In this document: positions 51,835-64,000 of the stretch, one piece after another
Layout: each line of letters begins with the position of its first letter
How positions within the stretch are numbered: the stretch's first letter is position 1
DNA from: Glandiceps talaboti
Taxonomy: Eukaryota > Hemichordata > Enteropneusta > Spengelidae
Length of the DNA: 64,000 nt
Direction of reading: 5' to 3'
Assembly: GCF_964340395.1 (NCBI RefSeq)
Contig: NC_135553.1
Location: 26,414,449 to 26,478,448, forward strand
Program-made: the position numbers and the translations under genes
The notes under the pieces: generated by a model
The model's input: only the letters and a program-made list of their open reading frames with translations
Told to the model about the DNA's origin: nothing
The model's database searches: none

Positions 51835-52760
51835 AGCACTAGATATTTATACATGGAGAGTAAAATTGACCATTTCAACAAAAGTAATCCTAGGGAGAAG
51901 TCGTTTGCCTTACGTTTGCCAAATTGTTCACTTTACATACCTACCATATATCTTATATATATGTACGGCTTATGGGTTCAATGTTGTCATTGTTTGTTGA
52001 GACTGACTTACAGATGATGATTATGTCTCCATGTTTAGGGAGCGAGCAGAATTTACGTCGTGCGGGCCTGGGGAGAAAATGGAGGGGGTCATGAAAATAA
52101 TTGGGGTGCAAAGGGTGCTCTTTGAAAATTCTGATGGTCTGAATGGGAGGTCACGAAACATTTTGCTCATGATTTAAACCAAATTTAACCCCCGGAGCAG
52201 TCGTTTACCAAGAACATTTGAAACATGTCTTTCTGCTACGCCACAATACGTTCGGGTCACAGGCTGTCAACCTATCTTGAATTATGGTGAGCTGGGTGAC
52301 AAGAGAATGTGCGTGTTCGTGTAGTGTATTGAAGACAATATTCAAATATTCTATGACTTTCAACCATGTGTATAGTTTGAAATTTTGAATAAGGAGTAAG
52401 GTGCTCAGAATATATGTATTCGTGGTAATACCATGGGAACCAGTAAGGTGGTTGCCATGGCGCTGACGTCTAAACAAGTTTTATGAGTTTCATGAACCAA
52501 AGTGTGCGTAACTAACAGAGAGAAGTACGCGATTATGTAAATACAATCACTTTTGTTAAAATCTGCCCTCTGTATGCACCGGGAAGTATATATGAATATA
52601 AACGTAACTCCATGGGCTGTGCTGTTTATTGTCCAGTGTTTCCAAATGTCACAATACCTTGCATAGCTATAGTCAGTTACATTAGTCTCACGACTCGTAT
52701 ATCGAAGTACTTGCCATATATACGTATGAGAACGCTGGACGTCTGGATTATGACAACACG
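51835..52760. other. Intergenic, upstream of the receptor gene
   Basis: I see no gene or repeat. The last 200 bp probably contain the promoter and 5' UTR of the receptor gene, but no core element is convincing. Confidence 0.4.
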
Positions 52761-55700
52761 ATGGCCGAATTTCATTCTGTCGTGTTCGTGTTGTTTCTAA
52801 CATTGACAATTCAGGTAAGTCGGTTCAAATTACAAATGCCTCTCAACAAGATATAGCGGACTAAAAGACAAAAAAGAATAATGTTCACAACATGAGTGGT
52901 ACCCTACCCTGTCTGATATGTGCAACTTGGTTAGGTTCGATCACTGTATTGCAGAGAGGAGGAAGTTAAATTTTCTGTTTTCAATCTAAGTGGTTGTTAC
53001 TCTACAGAGAAACAGTTAGTTTGACTATTTACATGTAACTGGGAAGTAGCCACGAGTGTGACGTGAATGGAAATGTTGTTTATGAACTGTAACTGAAAGC
53101 AGGTTCTATTAAAGTGGAGTCCATAACACAAGGAAACATTCATTTGTAGATATAAATATTTTCATTTGATCATGGTATAAACATAGACATTGGATCAATG
53201 TTTATGTATAGATAACATGTCCTTTTTGTACATTTTTAACTTTCAGGGGCAGGGCGGAGGATTTTCGGTGTGGGCATAACATGTTCCCAACAAAAAGGAG
53301 GACGGGTGGGGGGGGGGGCATCTAAAATATGATTACTGGAAATTAAATGAGGTGTAATTCTGTCAATTCTCAACAAGCATTGCGTCGAGTACGTGGAACT
53401 AAAGATTCACTATTTCTGTCATCATGTGATTCACTTTCACATTCTGAACTGTCGCTTGTCAGTGCCATTGTCACTGCCACTATCAATAATTCCGAAATGA
53501 CTGTCTGTGTCATTGTTGATGTCAGTAGCGTCACTGCCACTATCAATAATTCCGAAATGACTGTCTGTGTCATTGTTGATGTCAGTAGCGTCACTGGCAC
53601 TATCAATGATTCCGAAATGACTGTCTGTGTCATTGTTGATGTCAGTAGTGCCACTGGCACTACCCGTGTATTCTTTGTTATCTGTTGTGGAGTAATTTTT
53701 CTTGAAATAGTTGCTAGAGTTATTTGTTTGTGTGCAATCAGTTTGTGATTACACTGAGTGGTGATATTACATGTGTAAGTGTCTTAGCTAAAGGATTTTG
53801 AGATTTCATTGACCTAATGTCGTAAATTAATCTGTACTCAGTCTGCTTGGAGTTAGAGATGTGCCCTGGCTATTGACATTACGTTGACCTCAACCCATGT
53901 AGTTATTGCGGTATCGACACAGGAATTAGGGATGATGTGTTGTCAGCAGATAGGCAACCACTATCCTATGTCTATTTGCTAGATTGAATGTGGGTATGGA
54001 TGTCAGATGGTTATTAATAATGTACAGATGGTTAGTCTGACGTCATTGCGATTTACAGATGTTTTATACATTTCGTGTGGAAGGGGATGCAAAAGACAAT
54101 ATATTTTAGGGGATAGGTATTTTACATATTTTAGCAGGGGTTCACCGAAAAAAATACACCTCATGATAAAAAAGCCCCCCCCCCCTCTCCAAGAGTTACA
54201 AATGTACACACCCTTTGAATATTTTTCCCCCAATATTTTTATATTACAGATATTACAAAATCAGGCATCGATCCCAAATGTCACTTGCTATTCGACATGT
54301 CAAACGTGTTATGGTCCATCACCAGAGAGCTGTTATGAGTGTGTTTCATATCGCCATGGTAACACTTGTGTGAGTGAATGCCCAGATAACACATTTCCTT
54401 CACAAACACAGTCAGTTTCACCTGAGACACCAGTCACCACCATCCAAGCTCTTTACCCTCCAGTAAACGACTCTCTACCCAACGGAGGTGTAAACAAAAC
54501 TTACGAGGATAAAGTTAATAACACTGTCGAGGATGGAATTGACAGTTCCTTCCCCTTGAGCCCAGCGATTTGCCATGATTGCCATATAGAATGTTTGGGA
54601 GGTTGTAATGGCAATATGTCTTCGAACTGCTATCGCTGTAAAAATGTCATTTTCCACGGACAATGTATGAGTAGTTGTCCGGAGAATATTTCCTACCTCG
54701 ACAAAGAATATCCGTATATATGCCGACAATGCCATGACCAATGCACGGGAGGATGTACCGGTGAGACCTCAGATGATTGTATTCGGTGCAAAAATCTAAA
54801 AACTATTGATGGCAGTTGCGTCGATTCATGTCCCATGAATTACTTTGAAAAGGTCAGCATGTGTTTTCCTTGCCACGAAGCATGTATAGGTTGTCATGGT
54901 ATTTCTAATGCCGACTGTAAGGGATGTAAGGAAGTGAAATACAACAATACATGCATGAACGAGTGTCCTGTACGTACTCAAAAGGATGAACAAAATGTTT
55001 GCATGGACGAAACAGAACCAACGGCAAACACCAGTTTAGGAGTTGATGATGGAAATAAGCGTGGAGAAGGGTTTGGCGATCGGTTCAGGTAAGTTGGATT
55101 CTTTATTTCACAACCTGTGTGTACACATTTGCCGCCAATATAAGATAGAGTCAACAGTCAATATAACAAGTAAAAGTGAAGTAAAACACTTTCTCTATTG
55201 TGCTACACTCGTATAATATCATTTCAAGTCGTCAATTAGCAAATGAAACAGTATACTTTTTACACTTGATATGGATGCTATAAATGATTGTGGTACAGAA
55301 AACGCTTTACTTTCAAATTGGTGTTATGGGTTGTACAATACGATACAATACAATACAATAATAATACCATAAATACAAGACATCACAATACAATACAACA
55401 CAATACCATAGCATAGCATAGCATACAATACAATACAAGGTGATGCGATGCGATGCGACACAACACGACATATTTTATTACTCTCACAGGGAGAAGCTAC
55501 GTCTGGTTTAAAATCTACAAAAACTACAAGCATAGTATAAAAATAAAGAGTACTTTAGGTAACATAGTGAACAATTTAAAATAAGACACACATACACTGA
55601 CAGAAATTTAAAAAACAACATTTAAAGTAAAAACAGACTCTTAATCTACCTAATCGTCCATTAAAATTGGTTACAGCTCATGGGGATAAAAGAATATTTA

Positions 55701-58700
55701 AAACCTTGTTGATGACACATTGGAAGACAAAACCTTACATGTACATGACACTCTAGTCTACCAGAGTGTAAACTTCTCAAGTCCCACTAATCAAATCATT
55801 ATATGTGGGTTTTTTAATTTATTTATTTATTTATTTATTTATTTATTTGTTTATTTATTTTATTAATTAATTTGTTACTTTGTTAGTTTAGTTATCTATT
55901 TCTAAAACTTATATTATCAGGTTGCCCTAAGGTTCGGAAAATAACAAAAAGTATAGAATTTACCCAACTTTCATCTGCCAACCCTCTCATCTGTAACATT
56001 CCTACATACAGGCATACACTACATATTTAGAAAACGGTTTAGTTTCTTTGTAATATTGGGACGTCTTGGGGGAAAACCAACGAGAGACTTACGCAAAAAG
56101 TTAGCCAGACAATTAAGTCCGTCACGTGAACGTTTCATTGTTAGATAACAAAGGACTAATCACTACGTTTGTAAAAAGGTTCGATGTGCAGTAACCCGAG
56201 TCGGCAAGTCGTATTGTCAGATGGTCACATGGTCATATAATCACAAAGAGAGGATAATTCTGGACTTTCCGAAAACCCATACTGGTAACGTAATACTGAG
56301 AAAAAACCCAGACCCTCCGCAATGATTGATATCTGTTTCACACAGTAGGTAACATAATACGCCATGTAAGATGACGTCAGGCATACCTAGTTCCTCGTAC
56401 GTACGCGTAAGCGGAACTGAGCAAATGAAATGTCAGCAACTTCGTCCACGGAAGCTGAATCACAGTCATTCTACCACCATACTTCGTCCAAACATAGTGG
56501 TGACCATGGTGACAGACCAATGTCAAGCTTTGTAGCACAGAGGACAGAAAAAAACACGTGCGAAGATTTACAGATTTCTACTACTTTTATGTCCAACAAA
56601 GATGATACAATAAATGACCACTTTAATGTATTCCCAATGCTTGTCTTTATAACTGTTATCAGCTAATTCCCATGTCTTGTCGTGTCTTGTCGTGTCTTGT
56701 CTTGTCTTGTCTTGTCTTGTCTTGTCTCTTTAAATTCAATATAATTTGATACATACATTGATGATATTCAGTACTGTAGCCTGCGGGGGGGGGGGGGGGG
56801 CAGCTGCCCCCTGATATTTTGGAAAAAAGAAAGAAAAAAAGCTACTTTTTGAATACATAGCGATGCTATTAAAATCGTTATTTACGTGACGATTCCTAGC
56901 ATGCGCGATTTCAATGGATAGTTCACTAAAGTGACTGTACACTGACTCATGGCTAATATGTATCTTATATATATCGCTATTGTACGCTGGCTTAACTTTG
57001 AATTAAAATGTGTCCAGTTAAAATTGTAATATTTTGCAGCAAATTAAAAATTCTTTGCGCGGGAAAGTACAAAAGAAGTGCGCACATGCACTGTGCATTT
57101 TCTGCGAGTAACAGTAGTCTTGAAAGTCTCCTTCATTTGAAGATAGCAAGTCGCAATTATAATGTCAGCAAGTGAAACTCAAAAAAAAAAGACGGAAAAA
57201 GCCGTTCAACGTGAGGTTGCCTGCTGTGCTGCATGCAGTGACTCGTGACTCCGCAGATGCGCTCGATCTCATTTACATCTTGTTCCTTATATTAAAACAT
57301 TTCATGCTGATAAAACGGCAGATCTCTGATTATTTGGTGGCCCTGAAAAACTATTAAACTAGGTACGCAGTTTAAGATCCACTATTTGAAGATCTTTCTT
57401 TCAATAATTGTGTTCGACGTTGTCTTTGGTTAAAATGTTGTTTGATATGATTATCTCATTGCACACTGACACTAGCGTTATTCCGCAATTCATTTTGAAG
57501 CGACAATTTGCTATGGAAAGAATGGCCCTGAATTTGTAAACAGAGCTGTACCTTCGACATCAAAATCCAAACTTCGATTTCCATTATAATGATAATGACA
57601 AGGAGAATTCACTGAGTTCACCTTGGGTTCCGACATAAAATTAACGAGGCCATAACAGTTTTGGAAGTTGGGTAAAGAAAATGATTATTTTGTTGTGTTA
57701 CTTATTTGAGAAAGCACCATCATTTTTACTACTTTGAATGTGACATCATTTCGGCAACTACTTTGAAAGATACGACATTAGGCCAGAAAAAAAATGAAAA
57801 AGCTGTTCAACCTACCCATATATGTTTTTCTGGTGATTGGCAATATATCCTCAATATATTCGCATTTTTTTTTCAAAATTAAGGATATTTCTTTATATTT
57901 TCTGAATAGTACATGTAACAATATACATTTGAGTCTATTCCAAATTATATAATATCTTATACAGTGGTTTACTTGGCTCTGATGTTACATACAAGCATGA
58001 ATTGAGATTAAATATCAAATGTGCACTAAAAAGAATTGAACAAAAGTTGACCATTGGGCCATCAAAAGTCTGAAAGTCTTGAAATGTTTTGCTCTTTATT
58101 CGGGATTTTTTGGAACCAAATTAAACTTCAGGAGAAGTCATTTACCATGTGCACATCCGCATAATATCTTTCAGCTTTGCCACAACAAAATACACTTCCA
58201 GATATTATGTAATACATAGCATAATTGTTTCAATTCTGGTATTTTATTATGTCTATGGTTTGATATTTTATCCCTCTGAATGGCCTCCTACACTGTCTTA
58301 TTTTTGGAGTTGTCTCCTTCCAATGCATCATTGTACCATATGATTTCATATCTCCACTGTAGTGTAGGTGACAGAAGGGGTGGCTAAAATAATGCTTGAG
58401 TTTCAATTGGCCTGGCTTAACATTTTTTGAGAAGAGAGGGTGCGAGGAACTACACCACTTGTTTAACCGTAAATTGTGTACATTTCCTAACTGTAGCCAT
58501 GCAGACAAATTGCATGAGATAGTATCAAGATGACTGAATAAGTTCTGTCTAAACTCGACCTGAAATATTTTACAGTCATTATATATGGTTTGTTTTATCC
58601 TTGTCAAGCATTGTGAAAAAATGAAATAGACCTACTTACCCAATGTGATGGCTTAGGTTACCCGTTGACAAGCATTTTTCATTTTTTTCTGACTTTACAT

Positions 58701-61700
58701 ATGATATTTAATTGCGTATGCTAAAATATATATTATGTAAACTACATGCAAATTTATGTAAATTAGCACTTTTCTAAATTTTAAATGCATGATTGCACAA
58801 AGACAAAGTTCTGCCCCCCTTGGCAAATTGGTCAGGCTACGGCCCTGATATTAAACAAGGTCCATGTGTGATGTTAATTGATAATGTACATGTAGCTTTA
58901 GTTTTAATGACTCATTTGTATAATTAACGATTTTCAGTAATTATTAGGCTATATCTTAAGAATACACTCTTCAAATTTATTATAATTTGGTATATACTTT
59001 GGTATATATTTCAAACATAACATCGCAGTGATGTCCTGAAAAGCTTACTGATGTAGCTTTTACTTTTATTAAGCCATTTGCATAATCAATTATTTTCGGT
59101 AATTAGGCTGTATTTTAAGAATGAGCACTTCAAATTTCATATGCATCAATATTGAATTGAAATTTATTCCACCAGAAAATGAAAACAAAATATACATTCT
59201 CTGAAAGTAATACAAAACAGAATTCTGATGAGGGCCATGGATCTAGTTCCTGAGGAACTAATCAAAGTCCATGGATCAAACGGTCATGAAAATTAAGGCT
59301 TATTTTGGGTACGAGATATAACAACAAAAATACATCTCATGTGAATAGTGATAGAGATTATGTCGATGGAAAATTTATATCATTATACAGAAACTCTCTT
59401 GGTATAGCAAATGAATAAAAAGCATGCATACAAAAATGAAATTGTATGTCATCTCCTCAACAAATACTAATTCCAGGTTTTCATAGCGTTTGGAATAAGT
59501 AGGTTATCATTAATGTTAGCTCTGGTCGGAAAGCTTACTGATTCAAATGTATTGTAATCAGTCATTTGTATGATTAATTATTTGAGAATACAAGCTTCAA
59601 GTTCCATATAATTTGGAGCACACATGATGATAAGAAAATGTATGTTTCCTATAAAGCTGGAGTATTCATTTGCATAATAAGTTTTGGTAATTTCTTTTAC
59701 AAATATTCAGATTTCTTATAGTTTGGCATAACTATTTTCCAATTAAGGGGTGCATCATGTATGATAGCTATAGCTAAGAATTTTGCATTCCAACAATTAT
59801 TGATGAGAGTAGGAACGAAAATCTAAAGACTTTGCCCTTACAGAAGGCATTCAATTTAAATCTGGTTTATTCTTGTAGGTCAACACTGATTATTCTCGTC
59901 GTTCTTCTGATTGTTGCATTGGTCACCATAGCAACTATCCTGGCGTTTGTTTTCAAGAAGAAATTGAGAAAGGTGAGGATAACGAATTGTTGGTTTCTAT
60001 TCAAATTTATAATCTGTGTTAGGGTTAATGGAGTATCAGAGTACATGTATGTTAACATTTATACTGGTCTGAGATGCAATATAACATTCAACTATTCGTA
60101 TATACGTCATCAATGGAAAGATGTTTTATTACACCCACTTGACCCATGGAGCAAATTAGTCCAGATATTATGTTTTCTTTAACTATATTCGTCTGTTCTA
60201 TGACCCTGTGACCAGTGTATTGAGTTTAATGGTCACAAAAACATGGTGCGCTTTGTTTTAACAATTGTCGAAGAAATAGTGTCACAGTGTGAACGTTTAC
60301 TCATGAGTAGATACAGTGATATGACATAAAAGAGTGAAAATCATTTCCTGCTTTACCTCAGAAATTTCGGCAATTGTATGGATGGACCACAGGCACAATA
60401 CAAGATACGGACAATAGTAATAACTCAGACCTGCAAGAAGGTGGGATGGCAAATGAGACATTTGAAATGGACATGGAATGTACAAAGAAAAATGTCAATG
60501 ATTCCCAAGTCAACAAAGAAAAGGTATTATGCACATGTTGTATCAGTGCTTGTGTAACAATCAAAATATTCACTAGCAGCAGCATGTTAAAATGGAACCA
60601 GTAATCTCGCAAGATTCCCGACAAAAGTTAGCACTCAAATTCCGTAAAATAAAATAATTTGTATATTCAACCATTACAAACTGTAAAAAAAAAAATTGGG
60701 ATGTCAGGGTGTAGTAACATGTAATTAATCTCTGTTAATTATAGGTTCATGTTTTCGATGAAACAGAAGCCCAAGTTGGTGATTTGGATAAACGTAACAA
60801 AGATTCACTCGTTGACGTCACGAACACATCCCAAGATGATGCTAAATCTCCGTCTGAGGTCTCTATCCCTGAAGTCCTGCACCCTTGGGTAGGTGGTACT
60901 ATATGTGATGCAGCAACTGGAGGGGCTGCATCGGATGACATCAGTAGAGTCGTATTGAGAGAAAGAACACAACGCCATCCAAACAGAAATACCTGTCGAT
61001 CTATCTCTGATGTGTTAGAAAGGAAGAGACCCAGTCTTGAGGAGTGTAACAGTGGACAAGAAATGCCAAGAGGCAGAAAATCAAGAAACAGAAGAGATTT
61101 GTTTGGAAAAGATGAACCAGTGATGTCCGAATATATCGAAGACGATGGTGATGGAATATGCATGGGTGCAGGGAGATCTTACAGTGGTACATTTCCACGT
61201 GAACAGTCTGGAAAACGGGCCATTTCCAACAGAGCTTCCGAGAACTTTGATAGTGGTTATTTTACCAATGCCAGTAGCATGTCAAGCATAAACAGGAAAA
61301 GTTCTCTCCTAACTGATATCATGCCAACCATGGAGGAGGTTGAATATAGTGACAATAAGAACAATGAATTCACAGCTGATAGCAGCCAGAATATAAACCC
61401 AAACTATGTTACTATGTGTTCAGAAGAACACTCCGAAGAGGAGGGTCTAGTAAACAAAGTGAGTGGACAACCTGAAGGGAGTCATGTTTACTGTGACATT
61501 GACGACAAACAGAGGTGCCGCTCTGTAAATGAACCCTACTATCCATATGAAAGATGTTTCGCTCCTTTAAGCTGGAAACTGAATTCCATTGATCACTGGG
61601 AACAGTACAAACTTTTACACCCTCAAAGTTTGCTGCGTGGTAGTTTCTCATACCAAACGAATGACTTTGTTGTCAGCAGTTTTGACAAATATGGGGGTCA

Positions 61701-62370
61701 TCTTCTACATCCAAAGCATAAAGTCAACCTGTACATTCCACCGGATGCCATCCCCAGTGATCAGAAATGGGAAATTTACATGCATATATCATTTACAGAT
61801 GATGAGACTGAAGACACTGTACTTAGTCCAACCATTACGTGTGGACCAAATCGTCAGTTTCAAGAGCATATCATCCTTTCATTTCCTCACTGTGCTGCAG
61901 ATATACACAACTGGGATATGAACATGGCTTGCACACAAACCACTGTTAAAGAAACTCCAAACTGGGAGATTCTATCAGATGGACCAAGCGCTGCATCAAA
62001 CATGTGGATCTCTGGAGAGTTTTGCTACTTATCCATCAAACACTTCACTGGCTTTCGTCTGATAGGTCGTCGCCGTCAAGGAACTGGTTCAGGAGACCAG
62101 GAAAGTCACCGAGGACGACAGGGAACTGGTGAACACGGCCAAGCCCGTTCACGAAGACGTTTCTGGTCTTTAGTTCCTAGAGGTGGGGGGAACACTGAAC
62201 ATCGTGATGCATCAACAGATGTCGGCCTGGATAGCAGAACCCAAATTTGTGTACAGTGTTGTTGTCCAATGCAAAGACGACGGAAACTCATCATGCTATT
62301 CAAACAGATCAAACCGAATGAAATACACCTCAGAGTGTATATATTGGACAACATAGAATCATTGAGACAG
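52761..62370 (+). CDS. Furin-repeat / ZU5-UPA single-pass receptor, 5 exons, 3' end outside window
   Basis: Predicted cell-surface signalling receptor. Exons: 52761-52814 (ATG, 18-residue signal peptide core MAEFHSVVFVLFLTLTIQ), 54250-55088, 59879-59972, 60362-60523, 60745-62370; all splice sites are GT-AG and phases agree, giving 925 codons so far. Residues 19-297 hold four furin-like Cys-rich repeats (CYSTCQTC, CHDCHIEC, CRQCHDQC, CFPCHEAC starts) with many N-glycosylation sequons. Residues about 300-323 are a transmembrane helix followed by KKKLRK. The tail is long, acidic and Ser-rich, with NPNYVTM at 601-607. A ZU5 domain follows at about 696-820 (IPPDAIPSDQ, LSPTITCGP, HFTGFRLIG), then the start of a UPA domain (EIHLRVYILDN). 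The last exon ends CAG|GTGAGA, so coding continues downstream. ZU5-UPA is usually followed by a Death domain, as in UNC5. Without splicing the frame would stop at 62466. Confidence 0.85.
53461..53665. repeat. 60-bp repeat, about three copies, receptor intron 1
   Basis: Three near-identical units containing aattccgaaatgactgtctg and cattgttgatgtcagtag. A multiple of three keeps frames open on both strands, but nothing else suggests coding. Confidence 0.9.
55335..55465. repeat. CAATA/CATAG/GATGC pentamer repeats, receptor intron 2
   Basis: A run of imperfect 5-bp repeats (aatac, gcata, gatgc). A TTTA repeat lies at about 55815-55865 and a CTTGT repeat at about 56672-56727. Confidence 0.9.
56769..58847. 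mobile_element. About 2.1-kb hAT-like non-autonomous element
   Basis: The left end is cagtactgtagcctgcgggg and then a G-run with cagctgcccc. The right end, read on the - strand, is CAGGGCCGTAGCCTGACC and then GGGGGGCAG. Such 'CAG...GTAGCC...GGGGGGCAG' ends are typical of a widespread group of animal hAT transposons. ATATT flanks both ends (an incomplete target duplication). Inside are CpG-rich sequence and only short frames, so no transposase is made. It lies in receptor intron 2. Confidence 0.65.
58860..59720. repeat. AT-rich dispersed repeat family, block 1
   Basis: Degenerate copies of a module containing taatgactcatttgtataat, gattttcagtaattattagg, ctatatcttaagaat and cacttcaaatttc-atataatttggtacatac. 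The same module recurs in 62770-63340 and 63840-64000. Confidence 0.65.
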
Positions 62371-62689
62371 GTGAGACAGAAGGTGTTGCAAATAATCCTC
62401 CTTATGAATCTGACCTTTGAAATTGTTTATAAACAAATTAGAATTCAGGTATCGCAGAACAAATAGTACATCATAAGAATCTTCATCAGCAACTTTTCTC
62501 TCCCCCCCCCCCGTAAGGGGAGGTTACTGTAAACCTGGACATTTACACTAAAGACTTATTTTCGCTTATTTCGCTGGAAAACAAAAACGTAAAAATAAGT
62601 AGTGACTAAAATGCCTTCTTGTACATGAACACAATGTACCAGTCTTGTAATTAGTAAAAATTAGTATGTTATGTCCGTCTGTGTGTCCG

Positions 62690-62744
<55 letters not shown>

Positions 62745-63537
62745 GGACACGATATTTCAAAAACTACTGCATCGATGCTAATGAAACTTATTACATGTCT
62801 TCCATATGCTAATCACAAGAACTGATTAGATTTTGGTAAACATCCAATGATTAATCATTTGCATAATTATTTTTTTTGTAATTAGGCTATATCGTAAGAA
62901 TGAACACTCAATTTCAACATAAATTGGTACATGCATTAACAAAGCGCATGTTGTATATAGTTTGTTGATGAGGCGTATGGTTTTAATGAATAATTGGCAT
63001 AATTAATGATTTGTAGTAATTATGCAATATCTTAAGAATGCACACTTCAAATCCACAACATTTGTTACATACATCTAGTTGACCAAATTTTTAGTTTTAA
63101 TGAGTAATTTGAACAATTAATGATTTTCAGTAATTAACCCATATCTAAAAGCACACTTTACATTGCACAACTTTGGTACATACATCAACCATAATAAGCA
63201 CACATGTCTTATAAAGTTTGTTGGCATAATATTTAGTTTTAATGAGAATTTGCATAATTAATGATATTTGGTAATTAAGCTATTATATCTTAAGAATGCA
63301 CACTTCAAATTTCATTTAACATGGTACATACATCAACCACAACAAATCACACGTGTATGATGTAATTTCATTGTGATGTTTAATTTGCCTAACTTGCATG
63401 GGGGGGGGGGGCATTCAGTTTAAATCTGGTATTTGCACATCCTGTTGTCTTCCTAAATAAATAAATTTAGATTTGTCACTTTTACCTTCCGTAAGGGACG
63501 GTCATAGGGATGGGATATGTGTCTGTGTCTGTGTCCG

Positions 63538-63568
<31 letters not shown>

Positions 63569-63611
63569 GTCTGCATGTGTCTGTGTCTGTATCTGTGTCT
63601 GTGTCAGTTTC

Positions 63612-63684
<73 letters not shown>

Positions 63685-64000
63685 GGTGAGTAAGGGACGA
63701 AGTTTCACCTTTGACTTAATTTACCCACGGTGATATCTCCACTGGGGCTGTAGACAATCAAAAGTTGTATTGTGTCTTGTAGTACCCCTGGACAGAGATG
63801 GTGGTTAGGTGGGTCACAGTTAGGGTAAAGGTGGGTAAAGTAGACTGTTTCTTAGTGATAGGCTATATCTGAAGAGTGTAACCTTCAACATTAATATAAT
63901 TTGGTACATACATTCATGATACCAGGGCGCACGTGTCTAATAAAGCTTGTTGGTGTAACTGTTACTTTTAATGACTCATGTGCATAATAAAGAACTTTCA
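62371..64000. repeat. Receptor intron: GTCT microsatellites and AT-rich repeat family, block 2
   Basis: No further exon recognised. (GTCT)n lies at about 62690-62745 and 63537-63682. Between and after them are three to four degenerate modules of the AT-rich family also seen at 58860-59720. Each block follows a 'tgtctgtctg' run, so the microsatellite is probably part of the element. The strings ccgtaaggggaggt (62512) and ccgtaagggacggt (63489) precede both runs. Confidence 0.7.

Noticed and set aside
53347-53748. ORFs with a 20-residue repeat on both strands
   Set aside because: Produced by a three-copy 60-bp repeat in the receptor's first intron; no acceptor or donor fits and no family match.
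56430-56666. 78-codon ORF rich in Ser/Thr, possible alternative exon of the receptor
   Set aside because: No convincing splice sites with matching phase, and it runs into simple repeats; kept only as a remote possibility.
57172-57357. Basic 61-codon ORF inside the hAT-like element
   Set aside because: Short, with no zinc-finger or transposase motif; probably element debris.
60747-61198. Antisense ORFs over the receptor's last exon
   Set aside because: Shadows of the coding strand without recognisable features.
62371-62466. Extension of the receptor frame to the stop at 62466
   Set aside because: The UPA domain would be cut short just where a good CAG|GTGAGA donor occurs; splicing is more likely, though intron retention cannot be excluded.

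Overview
The window is nuclear DNA from an animal, most likely an intron-rich marine invertebrate. The genes are split into many short exons with GT-AG introns, the product families are metazoan (TMC channel, mitochondrial ribosomal protein, EME1, UNC5-type ZU5 receptor), base composition is AT-rich, and minisatellites and animal-type transposable elements are abundant. I cannot place the phylum from this sequence alone.

Layout. (1) About 1-14365, + strand: the 3' part of a transmembrane channel-like (TMC) gene, eleven coding exons ending at 10754, then a long 3' UTR. (2) 14644-18248, - strand: a complete four-exon MRPL27 gene (156 aa), convergent with TMC and divergent from the next gene. 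(3) 18596-42423, + strand: a complete eleven-exon EME1 gene (777 aa), the non-catalytic partner of MUS81. Its exons total 2.3 kb, but its introns hold a 10.8-kb 40-bp minisatellite, several other satellites, long (GAA)n and (CT)n tracts and a MITE. (4) 42424-52760: repeat-rich intergenic DNA with 14-bp and 46-bp satellites, a tandem pair of foldback elements, a decayed LINE reverse transcriptase and a 5'-truncated Penelope-like element whose 3' tail carries a hammerhead-ribozyme-like fold. (5) 52761-62370 and beyond, + strand: the start of a receptor gene encoding signal peptide, four furin-like Cys-rich repeats, one transmembrane helix, a long tail with NPxY/YxxM, ZU5 and the start of UPA. 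The rest, perhaps a Death domain, lies past the window.

MRPL27 and EME1 sit head to head with 347 bp between start codons and an ETS-type site in between; I recall the same arrangement in human. The most unusual points are an N-terminal CUE-type domain on EME1, the furin-repeat/ZU5-UPA receptor architecture, minisatellites whose units are copies of real splice donors and acceptors, and the layered higher-order structure of the 40-bp array. All exon joins were checked by hand for reading-frame phase, but none is confirmed by transcripts.
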